Origin: Pelagomonas calceolata
Lineage: Eukaryota > Sar > Pelagophyceae > Pelagomonadales > Pelagomonadaceae
NCBI GenBank assembly: GCA_918797485.1
Contig: CAKKNE010000003.1
Span: forward strand, 1,178,001 to 1,242,000
Direction of reading: 5' to 3'
Length of the DNA: 64,000 nt
Part shown: piece by piece, positions 9,165 to 19,600 of the stretch
Numbering within the stretch: position 1 is the stretch's first letter
How the letters are laid out: each line of letters opens with the position of its first letter
Made by a program: the position numbers and the translations under genes
Notes under the pieces: generated by a model
Told to the model about the DNA's origin: nothing
The model's database searches: none
The model's input: only the letters and a program-made list of their open reading frames with translations

Positions 9165-10151
9165 ATGGCCGACGCCTCCGACGCCGACCTCGACTACCTC
9201 GACGAGTACGATCCCGACCGGGGCATCCCCTTCTCCACTCATTTAATCGCGGGCAGCGGCGCCGGCCTCGCCGAGCACCTCTTCGTCTTCCCGCTGGACA
9301 CCGTCAAAACGCACGCCCAGTGTGTGGGGTCTTGTGGAAGAACGCAGGTCGCGGACATCTTCTGCCTGAAGCACGCCCGCCAATTAGTAAATGACGGCCT
9401 CACGACGGGCACCGGCGCTAGGAGACTCTGGCGGGGCGTTTCGGCGGTATCATTAGCCTGCGCCCCGGCCCACGCCCTCTACTTCGGCGCCTTCGAAGCG
9501 GTCAGGAGCATGGAGGCCCAACCTTCGCATGCCACGAACGCCCTAGCAGGGGCCGTCGCCGTAGTAGGCCACGACGCGCTGATGACGCCCGCCGACGTCC
9601 TCAAGCAGCGGTTGCAGCTGGGGCACCACCGGGGCCTCTGGGACGCCTGGACCTGCTCGCTGAAGCACGGGGGGCTGGCGGGGCTGTATCGTTCGTTACC
9701 CACAACTCTAGCGATGAACATTCCCTACGGCTGCGTGTCCGTGGCCGCCAACGAGGCCCTCAAGGCCAAGATGAAGCGTAATTCCGGAGACAAGCTGGGC
9801 GTCGGGTCGTTACTCGCTTGTGGTGGTTTAGCTGGCGCGGTCGCCTCATTGGCGACAACACCATTGGACGTGGTGAAAACTAGACTACAAACACAACACT
9901 TAACGTGCTCGCTGGGCGCCGCATCAGCAACGCACGACTTCGGCACCAGGAGCCTCTCGACGGCCGCGCGGCCGCCCCGAGTGATGTTCTCGGGATTCGC
10001 CGACGCGGCCTCGCACATCTGGCGCGCCGACGGCGCGGTCGGCTTTTATCGAGGGGCGGCCGTGCGGGCGCTCGCGCAGGCGCCGTCGGTGGCCATCGTT
10101 TGGACGACGTACGAGCTGTTCGTGCGGACGCTGTCGCCGTCTCCGCCCTAG
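9165..10151 (+). CDS. Mitochondrial carrier protein, mitoferrin-like (SLC25 family), 328 aa
   Basis: Six-helix inner-membrane transporter with three repeats. The carrier signature Px(D)xxKxR appears three times in order: FPLDTVKTHAQ (about residue 43), PADVLKQRLQL (about 144) and TPLDVVKTRLQTQ (about 228). The first repeat, AGSGAGLAEHLFVFPLDTVK, and overall length fit the Mrs3/Mrs4/mitoferrin group that brings iron into mitochondria, but substrate assignment by eye is tentative. An acidic N-terminal tail precedes helix 1. It converges with the coiled-coil gene, with a hairpin-forming inverted repeat between them. Confidence 0.88.
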   Translation: MADASDADLDYLDEYDPDRGIPFSTHLIAGSGAGLAEHLFVFPLDTVKTHAQCVGSCGRTQVADIFCLKHARQLVNDGLTTGTGARRLWRGVSAVSLACAPAHALYFGAFEAVRSMEAQPSHATNALAGAVAVVGHDALMTPADVLKQRLQLGHHRGLWDAWTCSLKHGGLAGLYRSLPTTLAMNIPYGCVSVAANEALKAKMKRNSGDKLGVGSLLACGGLAGAVASLATTPLDVVKTRLQTQHLTCSLGAASATHDFGTRSLSTAARPPRVMFSGFADAASHIWRADGAVGFYRGAAVRALAQAPSVAIVWTTYELFVRTLSPSPP

Positions 10152-10180
10152 AGGCCCTGTTCTAACTTGCTTTAATTACT

Positions 10181-10234
10181 CGCGGCGATGGCGTGGGGGC
10201 GGCGCGTCCGTCTAGTCTAGACGCCATCGCCGCG
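10181..10234. repeat. 14-bp inverted repeat built from the introner core, between convergent genes
   Basis: CGCGGCGATGGCGT (10181-10194) is perfectly complementary to ACGCCATCGCCGCG (10221-10234) with a 26-bp spacer. The arms are the same core sequence that recurs inside the introners. It lies 29 bp after the carrier stop and 25 bp before the coiled-coil gene stop, so it would form a hairpin in both 3' ends. Confidence 0.75.
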
Positions 10235-10259
10235 ACGAAAAATAACAAATCACAAGTTA

Positions 10260-11300
10260 CTACAGGCTCGTCCCGTCGCGCTCCTCGCTTTTATGAGGGG
10301 TCAGCGGCCCCTGCGCGAGCATCGAGTCGACCTGGCTTTTTAAAGCTGGCCGCGACAGCGTCGCGATGTCGACGTTCTCCTCCTCCCAGAGGACCTGGTC
10401 CACCGTCGACGCGACCTTCGACGCGGCTGTCGACGCCGCCGACTTGAGCGTCGCGAGGACGCCTTCATCAGTAGTGGACGCGGAGTCGAGCAATGCGGGC
10501 AGCGCCACCACACAAAAGTCGACGCACGCCAACGCCGCGGGCAGCGCCTCGGCGGGCGATAAGGGCGGCGCGCCCCCGTACGGGTGCGCGATGGCCGTGA
10601 GCGTCTCCTTGAGCGGCTCGCCGTCTCCTTCAAGGCAGGGGCCGTGGTGCGCCCGCAGTTGCCGCGCCTTGAACAAAATACCGACGCCGAGCACGGACGC
10701 CCGTTGCGAGGCCTCGGACCACGTCGACCTGTGTGGAAATCAAATTTCGGGCGCCCCACGCCATCGACGCGACGTCGTCCCTGTAACTGCATCTGCTCGA
10801 TGGCGTGTAGAGCTAACGCCATCGACACGAGGTTGCCTCCATTCCTGCGTCTGCTCGATGGCGTTTAGGTGGACGAAGGTCTCCGCAACAAATCTCAGGA
10901 TAACCTAACTCATTGATTTCCACACAGACGTCGACGGCGCGCCTCTTGCCAATTCCGTTGCCTGAGTCGACGCGCGCCGCGCGGGCGGGCCCGGGCCCGG
11001 CGTGAGTTGCTGTGGAGGCTGGCGTTCTGCAATTTCCCGCGCGACCTCGACGGCCGCCTCTAGGCATTCCGCGCGCTGCTCGGCGAGCGCCTTCGCGCTC
11101 CTCGCTCTCTCCTCGAAGAGGGCCACCTCGAACTGGCGCGCGCGCTCCTCCGCCGCGGCGGTCCTTTGCTTTTCGGTGTCTAGCGCTTGTTTGAGGCCTT
11201 TGGCCTGGTCGGCGGCGAGCTTCGCGGCGCGTTTGCTGGCGCGGTGCTTTTCGCGTTCTTTGTCCAAGAGTTTTTGGGTTGTCGCTGCCTCGCTGGCCAT
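10260..11300 (-). CDS. Coiled-coil protein, 277 aa, two exons split by an introner
   Basis: Exon 1 is 11300-10936 and exon 2 is 10728-10260 (phase 2/1). The start ATG has an AAAAATGG context. Residues ~5-100 form a strong coiled coil (EKHRASKRAAKLAADQAKG, EERARQFEVALFEERARS). The second exon encodes a mixed region, including TVDQVLWEEENVDIATLS, with no known domain. Using the duplication-supplied GT donor restores APSTWSEASQ across the junction. No signal peptide or membrane segment is seen. Function unknown; possibly a structural or adaptor protein. Confidence 0.7.
10729..10927 (-). mobile_element. Introner element with perfect 8-bp target-site duplication
   Basis: A 199-bp element bounded by CTGTGTGGAAATCAA and TTGATTTCCACACAG. 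It is flanked by identical ACGTCGAC copies (10721-10728 and 10928-10935). Inside are two CGCCATCGAC / CTGCTCGATGGCGT hairpin modules. On the coding (minus) strand the upstream duplication starts with GT and serves as donor, while the element end CACAG serves as acceptor, giving intron 10729-10935. Confidence 0.92.
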
Positions 11301-11981
11301 TTTTTGGATGCGGCGATTGGCGCCAAGCAGCTCTCCTGTTGCAAAATGCTCTCAGTATGGTGCTCCCGTTGTTGGGCGCAGGCGACGCGTCGCCGGCGTT
11401 GCCGCAGCCTTAGGGCAGTTGTCCAAATGCGCAGAATCGGACACGGTCTCCTATCCCCAGCGCTGTGCTCACACTGTGGGCCCAGCCCCTGCTCCCTCAG
11501 GCTAGAGAGTTTACGCTATGAGCGGGCACCTCTTTCACCGCTCAAAGCATCGAAACACAGCTCGAGAAGCGACTCGAGACTTTCCGTCGTGTAATTTTTG
11601 TTTCTCAAACTTGCAGCCCACCTCAGACCGAAATGGAAGGCGCTCACAGCCCACGAACACATCGCATTCATAAGGTGAGCGCACCACGGGCCGCAGTAGC
11701 CTTCGTCTTGTTCGAAACTCGCGCATCACGCTTCTGGTGCAGTGATGCGGCAATCCTCGAAGTCTGGAGCGCACACGCTGCGTTTTGGCCTCTCACAGCC
11801 TTGCGCAATCGCATCGATGCGATTGCAAGCGAAGTGCGGGTGCCGACGCAGTACGCGGTCGCCGCGCGCACCGCACGAGGCGTGGCGCTGCATCAGAGCG
11901 CCGGCGCGCCGCGTTTGAGGGGAGAACGCGTACCGACCGCCGCCACCGCGAACTTGACCTCGCCACGCAGGCACCAACACA
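11301..11981. other. Divergent intergenic region upstream of the LHC gene
   Basis: No gene recognised in this 681-bp gap. It contains a perfect 22-bp palindrome (11805-11826) 156 bp before the LHC start, listed separately. The plus-strand frame overlapping 11633-12370 is out of frame with the LHC protein and is a shadow. Confidence 0.5.
11805..11826. promoter_or_regulatory. Perfect 22-bp palindrome upstream of the LHC gene
   Basis: The half site GCAATCGCATC is followed directly by its complement GATGCGATTGC. It lies 156 bp upstream of the LHC start codon. A dyad this long suggests a homodimer binding site, but nothing links it to a known factor. Confidence 0.45.
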
Positions 11982-12841
11982 ATGCAGCTCATTTCTACTC
12001 TCGCTCTCGCTACCTCCGCGGCCGCGCTCGTCGCGCCGGCCGCGCCGAAGGCCTCCACCAAGCTCGACGTCGCGACGCTGAAGAACCCGTCCTCCACCGA
12101 GTTCGCCTACGGCCTCCCGGGCAACGAGATCCCTGGCGTCCCGAGCTCGCGCTTCGACTTCGACCCCCTCGGCTTCGCCGAGCGCGCGTCGCCGGCCGAG
12201 ATGGTCAAGTACCGCGAGGCGGAGCTCAAGCACGGCCGCGTAGCGATGCTCGCGATCACGGGCATGCTCTTCGCCGAGGTGTGGCATCCCATGTTGTATG
12301 CCCCGTCGAACGTGCCGGCGATCTTCGCGTGCGGACCCAGCGTCCTGAAGATGTCGCGTCGATGGCGTAGGGTTGACGTGCGTACGCGTCGGGATTTGAC
12401 GTGCTCCACACACAGGTTCCAGGGCACGCTCCAGCAGAGCTCCATCCTCGCTCCTGTGCTCTTAGCTATTGGTGCGGTCGAAACGGCGTCGTTCCCTGGG
12501 TGGGAGCCGACGGATTTCAAGATGAAGGATGGCTACGTGCCCGGCTCGTGAGCGACAGCGCACAAAACAAATTTCGCGGCGCTTGCCCGGCTCACCGGTT
12601 GATGCATCGCAGGTACGCGAACATCGAGGGCCTCTCGCCGTGGACGAAGGACAAGCTCTCGCCCGAGGAGTACTTACGGAAAGAGGTCGTCGAGCTGAAC
12701 AACGGCCGCCTCGCGATGCTCGCCTGCATCGGCCTCTGGGCCCAGGAGCTCGTGCAGCATGGTCAGCCCGTCATGTTCACGCTCCTCGAGAAGGTAGCGA
12801 CGTACGAGATCCCGGCGCTCTTCCAGGAGTTCCACCAGTAG
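11982..12841 (+). CDS. Light-harvesting chlorophyll a/c-binding protein (LHC/FCP type), 235 aa, three exons
   Basis: Antenna protein of the thylakoid membrane that binds chlorophylls and carotenoids. Exons are 11982-12328, 12416-12547 and 12613-12841 (all junctions phase 2). The leader MQLISTLALATSAAALVAP is a heterokont-type bipartite plastid signal. Helix 1 has the pigment-binding motif ELKHGRVAML, helix 3 has ELNNGRLAMLACIGLWAQEL, and a middle hydrophobic segment (SSILAPVLLAIGAVE) lies between. Length fits fucoxanthin-chlorophyll proteins. Both introns are short and introner-like. After splicing, the second junction reads YVPGSYANIEG, the usual loop sequence. Confidence 0.93.
12329..12415 (+). 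mobile_element. Introner-like intron 1 of the LHC gene
   Basis: An 87-bp intron with donor GTGCGG and acceptor ACACACAG. It contains TCGCGTCGATGGCGT, the introner core. The flanking duplication is no longer clear (GTGCGGAC against GTTCCAGG), so it is probably an older insertion. Confidence 0.65.
12556..12612 (+). mobile_element. Introner element (GCGCACAAA subfamily), intron 2 of the LHC gene
   Basis: A 57-bp element running from CAGCGCACAAAACAAATTTC to GGTTGATGCATCGCAG. It shares AAATTTCGCGGCGC with the 53473-53594 element. Flanks GTGAGCGA (12548-12555) and GTACGCGA (12613-12620) match at 6 of 8. The left flank gives the GT donor, so the intron is 12548-12612. Confidence 0.82.
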
Positions 12842-12984
12842 ACGTCTCCCCGGGCTCAGGGCGCGGGCATCGGCCCGCGCGAAGCCCTCCCGCCGTTTTG
12901 TGTAACTTCGAAGTATGTCTAAAGAGCCGCATTCCAACAGCCCCACTTGTCCCCAAGCTGTCGCGTTGATGCGTGCGCTGATTC

Positions 12985-13004
12985 CTAGTGTCTTACAGAG
13001 CTAG
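12985..13004 (-). promoter_or_regulatory. Intergenic CTAG motif, copy 1
   Basis: CTAGTGTCTTACAGAGCTAG, the reverse of the consensus CTAGCGG...TAAGACACTAG. It lies about 190 bp upstream of the FAD oxidoreductase/choline kinase start at 13198, in the 356-bp gap after the LHC gene. Nothing else is recognised in that gap. Confidence 0.6.
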
Positions 13005-13197
13005 CTAACACGGCCGCGGTGCCGCTCAGCACTGCAAGCGCGGCCCTGCATGCACGCGTCGGCGACGCTGCATAGCAGCATTAGCTGCGGTGACGACAGA
13101 TCATCGCTCTTTGTGCTGCGAGAGAACGCCGCGGCACAGCAACTCGCTGCAGCTTGCCGCTGCACAGGCTGCACAGCAGCGAGGCAAATGGCCTAAA

Positions 13198-15745
13198 ATG
13201 GCTGAAATGGCTAGCATTTACGACGTCGCAGTGATAGGCGGCGGAGTAGTAGGTTGCGGCGTCGCGCGCGCCTGTGCGCTGGCCGGCCGCAAGACGGTCC
13301 TGATCGAGCGCGAGGCGGCGTTGGCCTCGTCGCATGCGAGCGGCGGCAACACGGGCATCGCCTGCACGGCGGCCGACTGCGACGAGGGCACGGTAGAGCA
13401 CGCATGCCTCGAGCGCGCGGCGGAGCTGAACCGCGACGCCTACGACGCGTGCAACGTGCTCTACGCGGCGACGGGCGCCGTCTACGTCGCCTACGGCGCG
13501 GAAGAGGAGGAGGCGCTCGAACGGCTGGCCGATGCGCACCGCGCCGCGGCCGACTCTCTAAACTCGGGCGCCGCCGTCGAGGCGCGGTGTCGATTGCCGG
13601 GGCTCGCGGCGCGCGGCGCGACGCGGGGGCTGCACGTGCGGCGCGAGGTCACGGTCGAGCCGTGGTGCGTGCCCGTCGCCTGGGCCCTCCACGCGCGCGC
13701 GAACGGCGCCGAGCTCCTGTTGGGCCAAGAGGTCATCGGCGCGGCCTTTGACCAACAAATGTGGACGCTCGAGTTGAGGCAGCGCCGCGGCGAGCGGGCC
13801 GGCGCCGCGTCGGCGTTGCGAGCGCGCGTCCTCGTGAACTGCGGCGGGCTCTACGCGGACGCCGTCGACGCGACGCTGCGCGCGGGCCGCCCTACGTTCG
13901 CCGTGGCGCCGCGGCGGGGCGACTACGTGATCCTGGACGCGCGGGGCCCGCTCGCGTCGTTAGGCGCTCTCGCGCGGCCCGTCGGCGGCGTACCGCTCGG
14001 TGAGTTAGGCCGAGGCGCCTACGCGTGGCGCACGGTCCACGGCGACGTGGTCGTCGGTCCGACGGCCGAGCCCTACTCGGAAAGGACGGTGCCCGCCGAC
14101 GATCATTCTTCAGAAGCCGAAGCGACCCTCTTGCGAGCGGCGAAACGGGCGCTCGGCGTCTCGAGCTTCGACGCGATTCGAGGCCGCTACGTCGGCCTGC
14201 GCCCGGGCGCCAGGGACCAGAGCGACTATATTATTAAAAGGGACGGCGCGCGCGTCACCGTGGCGGGCATCCGGTCGACGGGCCTGACGGCGTCGCTGGC
14301 CATCGGCGAGCGGGCGCTGGCGCTGGTCGAGGAGGTGCTGCCCCGCTGCGCGGTGCCCACACCACAGGGCTTCGCGCTGCCGTCGCTCGACGAGCTGCGG
14401 GCGTCCTACGAGGGCGACACGAGTGCGGGAACGGTGTCCATCGGCGGCGAACGCGTCGCGGTCACCCACCCGCAGACGCGCTTCGGCCTCTGCCGCGCCG
14501 TCGAGCCGAAAGCGCCGCGGGTCCAGCGCCACGTCAATAGTGCAGAGGCGGCCCTGTCACTGGTGGAAGAGTTGCGGGGGCGCGCGCCGACGAGCGTCGA
14601 ACGGATCGTGGGAGGCCGCACGAACGACATGTTCCGCGTCGTCGACGACGAGGGCGTCTCGGTCCTCGTCCGCGTCTACGGTGGAGGGGACGACCTAGGG
14701 ATTGACCGCGACCTGGAGGGGGCCACGTTTGAAGCGGCGGGCCGCCACCTCGGGCGGCCGCGGTGCCTGGGGCATTTCGCCAACGGTCGCGTCGAAGAAT
14801 TTCTCGAGGGCCACCGCAACACGACGTACGAGGACGTGAGCAATCCGACGGTCTACCGCGAGATCGCCCGGGCCGTCGCGACGCTCCACACGTTCGTTCC
14901 GCCGCCGGAGTTGTGCGGTCCGTCTGGGCACGACCTCGACGCGCCAGGTTTATGGCCCACGCTGCGGGGCTGGCTCGCGGCCTCGGCGACGGACGCGACC
15001 GCGACGGCAATTTCTCGCGACGCCGACGATGCGAAGCTCTGGAGCGAGTACGCCTGCTTCCGCGACTTTGACGCGTTCGGCGCGGTCATTGACGCGGCTG
15101 AGGCGCGACTGTCCCGCGGAGACGACCTCGACGCTTCGTTAGTTTTCGCGCACAACGACCTCACGCTGGATAATGTGATGGTCGGGCCCGACGGTACGGT
15201 ACGACTGGTGGACCTCGAGCGGGCGCCGGCGTCTGTATCATTTGCGTATTTACGTATAGACCACACGCAACAAGGCCGGCCGGAGTGGAGACGCATAGGA
15301 TGGTCGGTTTAGAAACGGGTGGGAGATAGATATGAGCGTCTCTGAACTGGGGCCGTACCATGCGCGCTCCGGTATTGATCGCTTTCTACATCCGCACAGG
15401 TACGGCGGGCCGAACTACGCGGCTTTCGACGTCGCGAATCACTTCTGGGAGTGGTGCGGCGGGCTCGACGACTCGGCGACGCCGCGCTTCGAGCGGTATC
15501 CGTCCGAGGCGACGCGGCGCGACTGGGTCGAGGCGCTGCTCGCGGGCGCGGAGCCGGCGGCCGTCGATCGCTTCTGCCGCGCGGTCGACGCGTTCGCACC
15601 GCTGGACCACCTGTTCTGGGGGCTCTGGGCCGTGACCCAGGCGGCCTCGCTGGGGCGCTCTACGGGCTTCCGCTACCTGTTGTACGCGTCGCATCGGCTG
15701 TCGCATCCTTCGGTCGCGGAGGCGGTCGGGCGCGTCGTGAGCTAG
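13198..15745 (+). CDS. Fusion of FAD-dependent (DAO/GlpA-like) oxidoreductase and choline/ethanolamine kinase-like domain, 797 aa
   Basis: Exons are 13198-15245 and 15400-15745 (phase 2, donor GTATTT, acceptor CGCACAG). The first ~400 residues are a D-amino-acid-oxidase-fold enzyme: dinucleotide motif DVAVIGGGVVGCGVA, SSHASGGNTG, and a C-terminal GIRSTGLTASLAIGERAL motif typical of glycerol-3-phosphate dehydrogenase/2-hydroxyglutarate oxidase relatives. The remainder is a choline/ethanolamine kinase-type fold: VRVYGGG, VFAHNDLTLDNVM (catalytic loop), VRLVDLE (metal site), and AYGGPNYAAFDVANHFWEW completed only across the splice. Both active sites look intact. ATG at 13207 is an alternative start. 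The joint substrate is unknown; phospholipid head-group or glycerol-phosphate metabolism is a guess. Confidence 0.85.
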
Positions 15746-15773
15746 AGAGTTGTATAATAATGTCTGTACTTAT

Positions 15774-16466
15774 CTAGACGTCCTGGACGATGCCGTCGAT
15801 GACGTACTGCGTGCCACTGCGGCTATGAGTGTATGACCCTCCGGTGCGCACGGCCGCGAGGATGTGCCCCGACTTTTCTAAATTCCTAGCAGTTTCCGCG
15901 CGCGCGTCAACGTCGCCCTCGCCCGACGTCATCCACTTTATCGCATCGTCGAATTCATCCTTGACATACTTTTCAATGTTGCCGCCCCCTCGCGTGTGGA
16001 GCGACGGAGAGTCCGCGCCCGCCCGCAGAAGGGCACACAGAACCCCAGGCTGATGAGTAGCAGAGCAGAGCAGCGGCTTTTCACCCTGGCCCCGACGTGT
16101 AAAAGGATGCTGATGGACTATCTCGTCAACGCTCGCGCCCGCCTCAATCAGGACTTTGACAATTTCTGTCGTGTCGTACGCCGGATGTATGCACGCGACT
16201 ACGGCCGTAGCCAATGCCGTGCGACCCTCCTCAAGGCCGTCGATTTCTGCACCTTGAGCGAGTAGAACGCGGACCATGTCGGCGTCTCCGTCCGTGGCCG
16301 CCAACGTCAAAAGGCGATGCGGTGTGCCGAAACTGTCGAAAAATTCTTGGTTCACATCGCCGCCCGCTTTCACCCAGGCTTTCATGCCCGCGACGTCGCC
16401 CTCGCCCACCAGCTTACACATTTTTTGCCAGAGGCTATCATCCTGAGGAGGAGGGAAGAGCGGCAT
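15774..16466 (-). CDS. Ankyrin-repeat protein, 230 aa
   Basis: Protein-binding scaffold of about four ankyrin repeats. The repeats read DSLWQKMCKLVGEGDVAGMK, HRLLTLAATDGDADMVRVLL, TALATAVVACI...VLIEAGASVD, and PLLCSATHQPGVLCALLRAG. The chosen start MPLFPPPQDD opens the first repeat; an upstream in-frame start at 16559 is possible. No catalytic domain or membrane segment is visible. It converges with the oxidoreductase/kinase fusion gene (stops 28 bp apart). Partner unknown. Confidence 0.8.
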   Translation of the reverse strand: MPLFPPPQDDSLWQKMCKLVGEGDVAGMKAWVKAGGDVNQEFFDSFGTPHRLLTLAATDGDADMVRVLLAQGAEIDGLEEGRTALATAVVACIHPAYDTTEIVKVLIEAGASVDEIVHQHPFTRRGQGEKPLLCSATHQPGVLCALLRAGADSPSLHTRGGGNIEKYVKDEFDDAIKWMTSGEGDVDARAETARNLEKSGHILAAVRTGGSYTHSRSGTQYVIDGIVQDV

Positions 16467-16622
16467 AGCTGGGACGAGCTTGGAATCAACGCACGCGTTT
16501 GTAGCCACGCGAAACGCTGGCGTCCCGCCCAGATTACGGCCGCGCGCCTGCGGCACCAATCAAAACGGGTTTACTAGGCTGTGGCTGCGAGAACTTACTC
16601 CCCCAACGACGCCGTCGCCGCC

Positions 16623-19600
16623 TCACGCCTCGGCCGCAAAGACGTGCAGCGCCACCTTGCCCGGCGACGCGTTCGCCCTCTTCTTCTCCGGCCCCGGCGC
16701 GTCCTGCGTGGCGTCGAGGTCGACGATCGTAATATCTAAGTCGCCGCCGCAGATGTTCTTCTGGACGTACGTCTTCGACTCTTCCAGAATCTGGACCTGG
16801 GAGAAGGGCAGGACGTCGTCGAACGCGCCCAACCCGACCTCCGCCGCGTAGTCCTGCGTCGATGTAAAGGGTTACGCGGCGGTCACGGCGACGGCGTAAC
16901 CTCCACGCCATCGACGCGACGACGGCGTAAAGGACGCAGAAAAAGCACGTGCTGGAAGCTCCCGAACTGCATGGCCAATTTGGCCTGCTTCGCGAAGGGC
17001 CCGTCCTTGGCGAACGCCGGGTCCTTCTTCAGCGCCCCGAGCAGCTCCTTCTTCTCGACCAGCGACCCGTTGCAGACGGCGCGTGCGGTCTTGAGCACGG
17101 CCTTGCGCCAGTCCGGGTAGGTCGTGGCCACGTAAACGTAGGCGCCGGCCGGCTTCTTGCCCTTGAGCGATTTGAGCTCCTTCGCGGAGTCGAGCCTAAG
17201 CTGCCGCGCGGCCGACCGCAGAAAGCCGTAGGACCTCGAAAGAGCTTTATCAACTGGCCTTTCAGCCGGCCAACTAATCGCTGCTTTCTCCTTGAGCACG
17301 TCGAACCAGACGTGATGGCTAAAGTGCGGGCACACCGGCGCGAGTAAAGCTGCCTGCACCCGAGCATAATCAACTAACAAACCTTGGTGCATCGGCACGC
17401 CCGATTTCGCGCACCAGTCTCTATAGGCATCTCTCAGTAACTGCAACCCAAAGGCGCCGGCCTGGATGCCGTCGCGCCACCGCATGGTCTCGTAGCATGA
17501 TAGAGTTTCGGCTATCATAGCACCGAGCTCGTTCTTGAACGCGCGGTCGACGAAATAAGACAATTCTCCATCTCTCAAGAGCAGCTGGTCCTTTTTTCCT
17601 ACCGTAGGATCGCGCATGGCCGCCCGCGCGAAGATTTCTTCGACATATAACATCGTCACCGCACTATCGGCCCGCTTCTGCTCAAAATTAGCATCCTCCA
17701 ACGTGTCGCCCGCGTCCGCACAGGCAAAGCGAACCGCGTCCGCCGAGTACAAGTCGATGGCCTCGTCGAGCATCAAGAAGTTGCCGTCCGACTTGGACAT
17801 CTTGGCCCCGTTGAGTAGTACAAAACCGTTCGTGTACATGCTCCGGGGCCACCGCGTCTCCGACTCGTTCGGCCAGATCGCCGCGTGATTATACAGGCAC
17901 ATCGTCAGGTGGTTGCCGATCAAATCTTTACCGGACACTCGCAGGTCCATGGGGTACCAGTACTGGAACTCGCTGCGCATCTTCTCGAGGAGTGCGTCAG
18001 GGATAGTGGTGGAGGGCTTCGGCGCGTTTGATTGGTAGATGTAGTCCCAGACTTCTGGGGTGAGCGCCGAGGCGGGGAAGTTCGCTTCTTGAGAACCATC
18101 GAGATTCGTGGAACCACTACCCTGTAACACATGACATACGGTGTAATAGGCCATATAAATGGTACTATCCGACAAGGATTCGATGACCCAGCCGTCGTCC
18201 CAGGGGATCTTCGTGCCCAAGCCAAATAAACGAGAGCACGCCCACTCGCGCATCCACCCGAGCGTGTACTTGAACCGCGCGAGACACTCCGCGTTGTAGG
18301 CCTCGAAACTTTCGTCGACGTGCTTCATGACACCGTTGCGCCAGGCCTCTTCCCCGTACTTCAGGTACCACTGCTCCGTATGCGCTACGATGCACTCTTC
18401 GCCCGACCGGGACATCACCTGACTTTCCGGTTCAAAATACAGCAGAGCATCACCGGAAGCAATTAACTCGTCCTTGACCTTCTGCTTCGCGTCCGACACT
18501 TTTTCACCTTTATGAGGCCCGACTAACATGATCCCATAATTAAACCCATTCAAATAAGTCTCGCCCTTCGCAATTTTGAGCTTGGCCGCATCCTTCTGAG
18601 ACGTGATCTTGAGCTCCTCGCACCAGTACTCGGCGGACTTGTCCGACGACCAGGCCTTCTTCGCCGTCTTGCCCTCGCCCGACTTTTCGACGCTGATGTT
18701 TATTATAGGTACCACATCAAACGCTACATGCTTCTCTTCGATGCCGTACTTAGTACGTAACTTCTCGTCAGTCTTCAATTCATGGAGCGCGATCCAGTCG
18801 TCCGGCGCGTCCGAGGGTACACTGGTAACTACTCCGGTACCTTTGACCATACTGATGGTCGTAAGGGGTAGAGTGTAGACTATATCGTACTTCGCGAGCG
18901 GGGCCTTGAGCGGACATCCGAGTAGTTCGCTACCCTTGAACAGCGCTCCGACCAACTCGGGCTTGCCCCACTCCTTTGAATAGCCATGGAAGTCGTCGGG
19001 GCCGTTCGGATTCGGCGTGAAGGCGCCCTGGTGGCTCAGGCCGACGGCCGCTCTGTGAGACATGACGAAGATCTGGCCGTTCGCCTGCCGGAAGGCGCCG
19101 TAGTCGCCCGACGGCAACACATAGCAATTCGTTTGCCCGTACATCGTTTCCGGTCGCAGCGTCGCGGGCACCAAAAACACCTCACTGTCGCCACACGCTT
19201 TTAAACAAGGCCAATTGCTATCAGCAACTTTCAATTTAATAAGAGAGTACTCTTGCGGGCCCACTCCTTCCCCTGAACTACGATCGTGGTCGGCGCAGCA
19301 CTGCGCGTCTTTCACGGCGTACACATTAGCTCTTTTACCATACGCGATGCGGTCACCTTCTTTCAATTTCAAGAACTGCCATCTCACAAACGAATCGTAG
19401 TACGGGTTTTTATCCGTAGTGACAAATGACCGCCGCCAGTCGATGGACGCCCCGAACTTCTTCAAATCCGACACACCATAGGGCGGGAAGTAGTCCAGCC
19501 ACCGGTACGGTTCCGCAAACGCAGCAATTTCATTGGCAGGGATACCCATCTTCTCCAGAGCTTGCCACTGGTAGGAAGTACCCGCGGCCTTCTGGCCCGT

